5,860 nucleotides of DNA from an uncultured Halomicronema sp. Lineage in GTDB: Bacteria > Cyanobacteriota > Cyanobacteriia > Phormidesmidales > Phormidesmidaceae. The DNA is taken from assembly GCA_937897665.1 (NCBI GenBank), contig CALCPB010000713.1:1-5860 (forward strand), given 5' to 3'. A program made the position numbers and the translations under genes. This document shows positions 1 to 4,928 of this stretch, piece after piece; positions within the stretch are counted from its first letter, which is position 1; every line of letters begins with the position of its first letter. The notes below the pieces were generated by a model that was given only the letters and a program-made list of their open reading frames with translations, was not told where the DNA came from and did not search any database.

Positions 1-36
1 GTGGGGGTGTTTGTGTGCCGTGATGTCACTCAGCAC
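1..36 (-). pseudogene. Continuation of the PAS gene after the stop (partial, runs off left edge)
   Basis: Directly after the TAA at 37-39 and in the same frame, the minus strand reads VLSDITAHKHPH to the window edge. GEY-stop-VLSDIT lines up residue for residue with the usual PAS_4 ending GFYVLVSDITERK, so this is the rest of the same domain. A GTG (34-36) follows the stop directly, and an AGGAG lies 8 bases upstream of it, so translation could restart here. Whether the downstream part is translated cannot be seen. Confidence 0.6.
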
Positions 37-915
37 TTAATACTCTCCTGCCAGTTGCTCACCCAGCCATTGGGGCGTGAGGCTGACATGCTTGTACTGT
101 TTCTTCGGATTAAAGCTGCCGATGGGCAGGCACACATTCACTGTTTTCCCCTGCCAAGCTTGGTGCAGCGCGCTCTGCAGCTGATGATAAATAACTGGGC
201 CGACAACCGTTTGCAGGCTCTGACCTTGGATGTTATCTAAGGTCTCATCAAAGGCTTTGAGATAAGCGTGGTTAGCAAAGCAGTGCTGTTCTTGAGCATC
301 TAAATAGGCGACGAGACTCGGCACCGCATTCGCAATCTGCTGGAGCGGGGGGGGACATGGCGAGCTCGCGAGCAACGGCTCTGTTACCGACCGGCTGATC
401 ACAACGGCGTACTGCCGCTGACCGGTTGGGTCAGCACTGGTGGGTTCGGGGATGGATAGCGCTTGCACAGCGACGCAGCGATCGCGCCCATGCCAGTCGG
501 TATAGCGCAAGGTTTGTTGGGCAAACGGTTGACTCTTCAGCGCTCGCACACAGGGGTAGTCCGCGATCTCTAGTGGGCGATTCGCCCCATTGGCCAGCGC
601 GATCGCCGTAAGCCCCCAAGCCCCAGAACGATAGTGTTCTTCGCGATAGGCATGAGCGGTGGCGTAGCCCAACAATTCGGCGGCCACGGCGTTGGCGTAA
701 ATCAAGTGCCCCTCTGAGTCAAAGATTTGTAGCCCGTCACTTAAGGCACCCCAGAGCGGTATGAGGGCCGCCAGGGTGGATGGCAGGCTGGCATTGCCCA
801 GTGGAGAGGGGAGCGCTGGAGTTAGATCTGACAATGAGTTTGATACAGGCGTCGAAGACAACAGAGCCACCGCTCGCAAAGGATGAGTCAAAGAATGTTG
901 ATGTCGATACCGCAA
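37..915 (-). CDS. Tandem PAS-domain sensor protein, truncated by in-frame stop
   Basis: The 292-residue product has two PAS sensory domains. PAS1 spans about residues 56-178: it opens with the typical SDGLQIFDSEGHLIYAN and ends in VVISRSVTE. PAS2, of PAS_4 type, starts near 191 (NAVPSLVAYLDAQEQ, then FANHAYLKAF) and stops at GEY, just before its final strand. Reading past the TAA at 37-39 in the same frame gives VLSDITAHK, the normal PAS ending, so the stop lies inside a domain. Such proteins are usually the sensory front of a histidine kinase or GGDEF protein; no output domain is visible here. The start is uncertain: the frame has no ATG between the TAG at 934-936 and its end, so translation would begin at TTG 915 or at GTG 870. 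A run of eight C in sense (347-354) lies between the domains. It may be a decaying gene, a split gene or a sequencing error. PAS identity is secure; intactness is doubtful. Confidence 0.75.
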   Translation of the reverse strand: MRYRHQHSLTHPLRAVALLSSTPVSNSLSDLTPALPSPLGNASLPSTLAALIPLWGALSDGLQIFDSEGHLIYANAVAAELLGYATAHAYREEHYRSGAWGLTAIALANGANRPLEIADYPCVRALKSQPFAQQTLRYTDWHGRDRCVAVQALSIPEPTSADPTGQRQYAVVISRSVTEPLLASSPCPPPLQQIANAVPSLVAYLDAQEQHCFANHAYLKAFDETLDNIQGQSLQTVVGPVIYHQLQSALHQAWQGKTVNVCLPIGSFNPKKQYKHVSLTPQWLGEQLAGEY

Positions 916-1128
916 CGATGGTTGCGTCTCGCGCTACAAGGGGATAAGTAAACGGGTAAAGAATTGTCGTGATCTCAAAGCCCTTATCGTATTTACCAGC
1001 ATGCCCCGTTCCATCAGGAAGCTGGAAACGAGGACAATAACCCGCAACGAAATGTAAAAACTTGAATCGTCGATCGGTAGGACTTTTGTTCTAGCATAGT
1101 ACTCAGGCTGAATGCCGGATGTGAGTCT
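916..1128. other. Spacer between divergent PAS and winged-helix genes
   Basis: This spacer must hold the promoters of both divergent genes, but I found no convincing -35/-10 pair. For the plus gene, TAGCAT (1092-1097) could be a -10 box, without a matching -35. On the minus strand the frame of the PAS gene stays open upstream of its TAG (934-936) for about 66 codons, up to a TGA at 1135-1137, with in-frame ATGs at 1002 and 1014. The PAS gene may therefore once have started further upstream. Confidence 0.4.
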
Positions 1129-1758
1129 ATGTCTTCATTGTCTGCTGCGACTCTGTTAGCGCCTTTAGAACTTAAGTTTTTGTTGTCATTGCTTCCCCAT
1201 CCTCACTACCGGGCAGCTATGACAGAAATTTGCCCCCAACCCAAGTTGTCAGGAGCCCAGCGCGATCGCCTCTGCCAGCAGCTGCGACAGCGCCACTGGA
1301 TTGACTACGAAGAAATCGTCACCCGCTTTGGCCTCACTGCCTGTGGACGCACTCTACTAAACCTAGATACCTCGGTATGGCCAATTACCCCCGACGAAAA
1401 ATACGTCTTGCAGTCGTGCCAATACCGCAGCATCACGCCAGGCCAAATCGCTGCCAAAGTGCCAGATAATCAGCGTCAGCGCCTGATTGTTGCCCTCGCT
1501 GAGCAGCAGCTCGTCCGCATTACCCAACGCCGGTTGGGCGACGTTTGGCTCACCGTCGCCGGACAGCAGTTTCTGCGAGACGAGTACGTGCCCCAAGGCG
1601 ATACGTTGACCATTAGCTGGACGCTGATGGGCTACTATCTACAATTTATGCGCCGTTCTACGAGCCACGGTGAATGTCCCGCTCCGGCCCTCACTCAGCA
1701 CCACGATCGTGATATTGCCGCACCGCTCCCGACAGAACCTAAAATGCCTGGTCTTTGA
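1129..1758 (+). CDS. Tandem winged-helix-like protein, putative cyanobacterial transcription factor
   Basis: The 209-residue soluble protein contains two copies of one module, at about residues 42-80 and 113-152. Each begins QR-x-RL and ends LT-x-x-G-x-x-x-L (RFGLTACGRTLL and DVWLTVAGQQFL). The helices followed by an LT..G hairpin resemble winged-helix DNA-binding domains. Around them are an N-terminal LAPLELKFLLSLLP segment, a middle ITPGQIAAKVP segment and a C-terminal ISWTLMGYYLQFMRR helix. The last 30 residues, rich in P and H, look disordered. The layout matches from memory a cyanobacteria-restricted family that some databases call transcription factor RcnB; I cannot confirm that name. 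The ATG at 1129 is the only good in-frame start; a weak GGATG-GAG sequence precedes it. It lies 137 bases upstream of the carboxypeptidase in the same direction, but co-transcription is not certain. The regulated target is unknown. Confidence 0.75.
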   Translation: MSSLSAATLLAPLELKFLLSLLPHPHYRAAMTEICPQPKLSGAQRDRLCQQLRQRHWIDYEEIVTRFGLTACGRTLLNLDTSVWPITPDEKYVLQSCQYRSITPGQIAAKVPDNQRQRLIVALAEQQLVRITQRRLGDVWLTVAGQQFLRDEYVPQGDTLTISWTLMGYYLQFMRRSTSHGECPAPALTQHHDRDIAAPLPTEPKMPGL

Positions 1759-1895
1759 AGCGCTGGCGATTTTCCTGCTAACAAGAGCGTTCGGCGGGGG
1801 AAGCGACCATGAACCAGTCTAGCCCGGAGGCGTGTGGTTCCCATCAGCCCGGCTGCCCGTCATGATAGTGAGACTGATGCTGTGGTCTCGTTGTA
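1759..1895. other. Spacer before the LD-carboxypeptidase gene
   Basis: No gene or clear terminator is visible. A 5-bp inverted repeat, GAGAC (1870-1874) and GTCTC (1885-1889), lies 6 bases before the ATG at 1896; it could be a small hairpin or an operator, or chance. No Shine-Dalgarno sequence is placed before the ATG, which is common in cyanobacteria. Confidence 0.3.
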
Positions 1896-2789
1896 ATGTT
1901 TGTCTGCCAACCCCCTCCGCCCCTACAGCCGGGTGACGAGCTGATGGTCATCGCGCCCAGTGGGGCGCTGCGAGAGTTGACGGCATTTCAGGCTGGCGTG
2001 GCCATCTGGGAAGCCCGGGGATACCGGGTCAAGCTGCTGCCTGGGTTGGATGAACAGTGGGGTTATTTAGCAGGGCGTGATGATCATCGTCGCCAACAGT
2101 TGCTGACGGCCTGGCAAGCACCCACCTGCCGGGGCATTCTTTGCGCTCGCGGCGGCTACGGCGGCACCCGCCTGCTTGAAAATTGGCAGTGGCCCACCAC
2201 GTCACCCAAATGGCTGATCGGCTTCTCCGACATCACCAGTTTGCTGTGGAGCTTAAGTCAACAAGGCATTGCCAGCGTGCACGGGCCGCTACTGACCACG
2301 CTGGGTCAAGAACCCGACTGGTCGCGGCAACGGTTGTTTGACTGGGTGAGCGGTCGGGCGATCGCCCCCTTGCAGGGTGTGACCTGGCAGTCCGGACAGG
2401 CCACCGGCAGACTCTTGCCCGCGAACTTGACCGTGGCGACCCATCTGCTTGGCACCCCCCATGAGCCTGATTTGAACGGTGTGATCCTCGCGTTTGAAGA
2501 CGTGACCGAAGCGCCCTATCGTCTTGACCGGATGCTCACGCACTGGCGGATGTTGGGCAAGTTTGCCCCGGTCGCGGGCGTGGCAATTGGCCGGTTTAGC
2601 CGTTGTGATGCCCCGGATGGCATTCCCAGCTTGGATGTGGAAACCGTGCTGCGCGATCGCCTCAATGATTTAGGCATTCCCGTTGTCGCCGAGCTCCCGT
2701 TTGGTCACGATGGCGTTAATGCGGCTCTGCCTGTCGGAGCTGCCGCCACCCTGGATGCCGACGCCGGCACCTTGACCGTGCATCGCTAA
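1896..2789 (+). CDS. LD-carboxypeptidase (peptidase family S66, LdcA-like)
   Basis: Family S66 serine peptidases cut the L-to-D bond that releases the terminal D-alanine from murein tetrapeptides during cytoplasmic peptidoglycan recycling. At 297 residues the protein has the usual length. The N-terminal domain opens with LQPGDELMVIAPSG (residues 10-23). CARGGYGGTRLL (83-94) and GFSDITSLLW (109-118) follow, the latter carrying the nucleophile Ser111. The C-terminal domain has HLLGTPHEPDLNGVILAFED with Glu201, then EAPYRLDRML (205-214), and PFGHDGVN with His271. These three residues match the family's Ser-Glu-His triad. No signal peptide or membrane segment is seen, which fits a cytoplasmic enzyme. 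The ATG start places the PGD motif at the usual distance from the N-terminus. The related MccF subfamily, which cleaves microcin C-like compounds, is an alternative, but nothing in the neighbourhood points to it. Confidence 0.93.
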   Translation: MFVCQPPPPLQPGDELMVIAPSGALRELTAFQAGVAIWEARGYRVKLLPGLDEQWGYLAGRDDHRRQQLLTAWQAPTCRGILCARGGYGGTRLLENWQWPTTSPKWLIGFSDITSLLWSLSQQGIASVHGPLLTTLGQEPDWSRQRLFDWVSGRAIAPLQGVTWQSGQATGRLLPANLTVATHLLGTPHEPDLNGVILAFEDVTEAPYRLDRMLTHWRMLGKFAPVAGVAIGRFSRCDAPDGIPSLDVETVLRDRLNDLGIPVVAELPFGHDGVNAALPVGAAATLDADAGTLTVHR

Positions 2790-2794
2790 CGCCA

Positions 2795-2834
2795 GGGTTT
2801 TAGCTTGCGCCCTAAACCTTGAACCTTAAAACCC
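2795..2834 (+). terminator. Possible terminator of the carboxypeptidase gene
   Basis: A perfect 8-bp inverted repeat, GGGTTTTA (2795-2802) and TAAAACCC (2827-2834), begins 5 bases after the stop codon. The 24-base loop is long and no T-run follows, so it is not a classical intrinsic terminator. It lies between convergent genes and could act in either direction. Confidence 0.25.
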
Positions 2835-2903
2835 CGCGATCGCGCGTGTGGGGGATCTGTGCGCCGCATTCGATTAGCAAAGGCGCGCTAACGCAGTCTG
2901 GGC

Positions 2904-3272
2904 TTACTTCGCCACGCCAGCGGCAGCGGCAGTATCAGTTGAGGCACTACGGCAATAGCCCTTGACTGAGTTCATCATTGTCGCGCCACAAAACTCTGTG
3001 TTGTGAACGGTGACGTCGTTCATCCGGGCGTTTCTCAGGTTGGCCCCACTCAGGTCAGCGCCTGTCAGGTTGACCGAATGAAACCGCGTCCAACGCAAAT
3101 CAGCATCCTGCAGATTGGCTCCCCTGAGATCAGCATCTCTGATATCAACCCCAATCAAACGACACCCCTGACAGCTTTTAGTCAGCCGTAGTCGCCACAC
3201 CCGAATTGGCGCTTCAGCCTGCAGCACCGTCAGCACCAGCACCGTCGTCAGCAGAATTCGGAGCAGCTTCAT
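2904..3272 (-). CDS. Exported pentapeptide-repeat protein
   Basis: The 122-residue product starts with a likely signal peptide: MKLLR, a hydrophobic stretch to residue 18, then AEA (19-21) as a probable signal peptidase I site before PIRVW. About thirteen pentapeptide repeats follow (residues 37-101), with the best ones at ADLRG ANLQD ADLRW and VNLTG ADLSG ANLRN. These repeats fold as a right-handed quadrilateral beta-helix. The mature protein has four cysteines: a CxxC at 34 and 37 (KSCQGC), Cys95 and Cys107, so disulfides are possible in the periplasm or thylakoid lumen. The tail is alanine-rich and low in complexity. The frame stays open to 3356, but I chose ATG 3272 because AGAGG lies 5 bases before it and the signal peptide begins there. 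A 10-bp direct repeat, CAGCACCGTC (3222-3231 and 3237-3246), encodes part of the hydrophobic stretch. The cellular role of such single-domain proteins is mostly unknown. Confidence 0.85.
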   Translation of the reverse strand: MKLLRILLTTVLVLTVLQAEAPIRVWRLRLTKSCQGCRLIGVDIRDADLRGANLQDADLRWTRFHSVNLTGADLSGANLRNARMNDVTVHNTEFCGATMMNSVKGYCRSASTDTAAAAGVAK

Positions 3273-3291
3273 TTCAACCTCTTGAGGTGAA
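3273..3291 (-). promoter_or_regulatory. Hairpin covering the ribosome binding site of the pentapeptide gene
   Basis: On the minus strand TTCACCTC (3291-3284) can pair with GAGGTTGAA (3281-3273): eight pairs with one bulged A, ending directly at the ATG. The Shine-Dalgarno sequence AGAGG (3282-3278) lies in the right arm, so the folded mRNA would hide it. Alternatively the palindrome is a DNA operator next to the transcription start. Confidence 0.4.
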
Positions 3292-3295
3292 AACA

Positions 3296-3324
3296 AATAA
3301 AGTTCACCATTAGCTTGACGGCAA
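3296..3324 (-). promoter_or_regulatory. Candidate promoter of the pentapeptide gene
   Basis: The minus strand has TTGCCG (3324-3319), a 17-base spacer and TTTATT (3301-3296). Each box matches four of six bases of the bacterial sigma-70 consensus. Transcription would start near 3289, giving a leader of about 17 bases that begins within the palindrome at 3273-3291. Confidence 0.25.
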
Positions 3325-3363
3325 TTGCCCTCGACGGCGGTAACAGGGTTATCCAAATATTAA

Positions 3364-3384
3364 GGGGCAGCCTCTCTCTGCCCC
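3364..3384. promoter_or_regulatory. Strong GC stem-loop in the divergent intergenic region
   Basis: GGGGCAG (3364-3370) and CTGCCCC (3378-3384) form a perfect 7-bp stem with the 7-base loop CCTCTCT. It lies about 90 bases upstream of both divergent genes. On the minus strand it is followed by TTAATATTT, which is weakly terminator-like; the plus side has no T-run. It could be a terminator against stray antisense transcription, a leader structure or a protein-binding site. Confidence 0.45.
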
Positions 3385-3420
3385 CAGGGCTGACATTACG
3401 CAAAGCTCTACCATCAAGGG

Positions 3421-3448
3421 TTGGAGGATTCTGCGCAGGAAATAAAGT
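3421..3448 (+). promoter_or_regulatory. Candidate promoter of the Rieske oxygenase gene
   Basis: TTGGAG (3421-3426), a 16-base spacer and TAAAGT (3443-3448) are each a four-of-six match to sigma-70 boxes. They are placed so that transcription would start near 3455, just before the Shine-Dalgarno sequence. The leader would be very short. Weak evidence. Confidence 0.2.
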
Positions 3449-3463
3449 TTTGTAACACAATAG

Positions 3464-3468
3464 AGGAG
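3464..3468 (+). promoter_or_regulatory. Shine-Dalgarno sequence that favours a TTG start
   Basis: AGGAG, within AGAGGAG (3462-3468), lies 7 bases before TTG 3476, 4 bases before TTG 3473 and 22 bases before the first in-frame ATG at 3491. Its spacing fits TTG 3476 best and is too far to serve the ATG. Confidence 0.5.
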
Positions 3469-3475
3469 TAGATTG

Positions 3476-4891
3476 TTGGTCGAAAACACGATGACGGTTA
3501 CCCAAGATGCGCCTCAATCGCTCCAAACTCCGCAAACGCTGCCGGCGGGTGGCCCCGATCGCGATCGCTTCGACTGGGCTGAGGCTTGGTATCCCGTCCA
3601 CTATGTCGAAGATTTAGACCCCACTCGACCGACTCGCTTCACGCTGCTAGATCAAGATATTGTCATCTGGTGGGAGCCCCAGGCCGCCACCTGGCGAGTC
3701 TTTGCCGACCAGTGCCCTCACCGCCTGGCGCCCCTGTCCGAGGGACGGATCAACGAAGCCGGGCAGTTGGAATGTCCGTATCACGGCTGGGCGTTTTCGG
3801 GAGAAGGCGCTTGCGAACACATTCCTCAGGCCGCTGCCGATAGTGAAGCGCTGACCTCGAATCGGGCCTGTGCGAAGTCAATGCCGACCACCGTGCATCA
3901 GGGACTGCTCTTTGTGTATCCGGGCAAGGCTGAAAATGCCGCCCAGGTGCCCGTGCCCGGTATCGACCCATTAGTCGAGGAGCCCGATGGCTGGGTGCTG
4001 CTCAACACCTTTCGCGATTTGCCCTACGACGCCCTGACCCTGCTGGAAAACGTGTTGGATGCCAGCCACATTCCCTACACCCACCACAAGACCGTGGGCA
4101 AGCGCGAAAACGCGGCCCCGATGGAAATGGAGGTTTTAGAGTCGGGCAAGCAGGGCTTTAAGGGCCTCTGGCCCGAGGGGCCGCGCAAAGGCAAGCTGGG
4201 CACCCAACACACCACCTTTATTGCCCCTGCGATGATGTATCACGATCTCACCTCTAAGCAGTTTGGGCGCACCCTCACAGTGGTCTACGCCACGCCCATG
4301 CGCAAAGGGGAATGTCGCTTGTTTGCGCGCTTCCCGTTTAAGTTTTCGTCAAAGCTGCCGAGCTTTTTTATCAAGCTGACGCCCCGCTGGTATAGCCATG
4401 TAGGCAACAATCGCGTGCTAGAAGACGACCAAATCTTTTTGCACCTGCAAGAAAGGCTGCTGGAGCAAGCGGGCAATAAATCCTACGCGCAGGCCTGCTA
4501 TTTGCCCACCCCTGCTGATCGCTACGTCATGGCTTTTCGCCGCTGGGTGAGTGACTTTCAAGCCGATCCCTTCGCCGGGCAAGCCCTACCGCCCCGGCTG
4601 GCGACGCCCGCCCTGATGGATCGCTACCAGTCGCACACGCAGCACTGCGGCAGTTGTCGTCCCGCGTTACGCCGGATTCAACAGGTGCGTCGGGGTGCAA
4701 TCGCCGTGAGCGCGATCGCGTGGTCGGCGATTCCCTTAGCGATCGTCTTTAGCAATGGTCTGTCGGTCAGTTTGGCCAGCGCCCTGACGGCTGTCCCCTT
4801 AGTGGCCGGGGGGCTCTGGTTGTGGCTCGGCACCCTAGAGCGCAAATTTTACGACGGTGACCCCATCCCCCCTCGCAATGTGGCGAAGTGA
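3476..4891 (+). CDS. Rieske non-haem iron oxygenase, PAO/Tic55/PTC52-like
   Basis: The 471-residue protein is a Rieske-type oxygenase of the family that includes plant pheophorbide a oxygenase (ACD1/LLS1), PTC52 and Tic55. The Rieske 2Fe-2S site is CPHR (Cys80, His82) and CPYHGW (Cys100, His103). The mononuclear iron site is in ENVLDASHIPYTHH (191-204), with Asp195, His198 and His203. LEDDQIFLHLQE (315-326) probably belongs to the catalytic domain core. SHTQHCGSC (386-394) holds the redox-type CxxC, Cys391 and Cys394, characteristic of this subfamily. Two hydrophobic segments (about 408-427 and 432-451) would anchor the C-terminus in a membrane, as in the plant enzymes. Electrons would come from ferredoxin, by analogy; the substrate may be a chlorophyll derivative but cannot be read from sequence. 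The start is TTG 3476 by Shine-Dalgarno spacing; ATG 3491 would remove five residues. The gene is divergent from the pentapeptide gene and convergent with the DUF4114 gene. Confidence 0.92.
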   Translation: MVENTMTVTQDAPQSLQTPQTLPAGGPDRDRFDWAEAWYPVHYVEDLDPTRPTRFTLLDQDIVIWWEPQAATWRVFADQCPHRLAPLSEGRINEAGQLECPYHGWAFSGEGACEHIPQAAADSEALTSNRACAKSMPTTVHQGLLFVYPGKAENAAQVPVPGIDPLVEEPDGWVLLNTFRDLPYDALTLLENVLDASHIPYTHHKTVGKRENAAPMEMEVLESGKQGFKGLWPEGPRKGKLGTQHTTFIAPAMMYHDLTSKQFGRTLTVVYATPMRKGECRLFARFPFKFSSKLPSFFIKLTPRWYSHVGNNRVLEDDQIFLHLQERLLEQAGNKSYAQACYLPTPADRYVMAFRRWVSDFQADPFAGQALPPRLATPALMDRYQSHTQHCGSCRPALRRIQQVRRGAIAVSAIAWSAIPLAIVFSNGLSVSLASALTAVPLVAGGLWLWLGTLERKFYDGDPIPPRNVAK

Positions 4892-4901
4892 GCGAGAGGG
4901 G
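4867..4901 (+). terminator. Stem-loop over the stop codon of the oxygenase gene
   Basis: CCCCCCTCGC (4867-4876) pairs with GCGAGAGGGG (4892-4901): nine of ten positions match, with one C-A mismatch. The 15-base loop contains the end of the reading frame, including the TGA (4889-4891). Only weak T content follows (AATTAGGCTTTG). It lies between convergent genes 37 bases apart, so a terminator or a 3'-end stabilising structure is likely. Confidence 0.45.
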
Positions 4902-4928
4902 CAATTAGGCTTTGACCGCCGCCATTAT

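Noticed and set aside
1..240. Plus-strand open frame of 79 residues
   Set aside because: It is antisense to the PAS domain, starts at the window edge, and its translation has no recognisable motif.
364..373. Perfect palindrome GCTCGCGAGC
   Set aside because: It is ten bases of GC-rich coding sequence; one copy only and likely chance.
2874..2891. Inverted repeat TTAGC/GCTAA downstream of the pentapeptide gene
   Set aside because: Only 5 bp with no T-run; too weak to call a terminator.
3273..3356. Upstream extension of the pentapeptide gene to 3356
   Set aside because: The frame is open, but the signal peptide and Shine-Dalgarno sequence place the start at 3272; the extension would bury the signal peptide.
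3452..3470. NtcA-like GTA sequence before the oxygenase gene
   Set aside because: The matching TAC at the required 8-base spacing is missing.
3269..3601. Minus-strand open frame of 110 residues across the divergent promoter region
   Set aside because: It overlaps the start of the oxygenase and of the pentapeptide gene, and its sequence is basic and featureless.
3586..3971. Several open frames on both strands inside the oxygenase gene
   Set aside because: They are shadows of a gene with clear Rieske motifs; their compositions (rich in R, S and P) are typical of off-frame translation.
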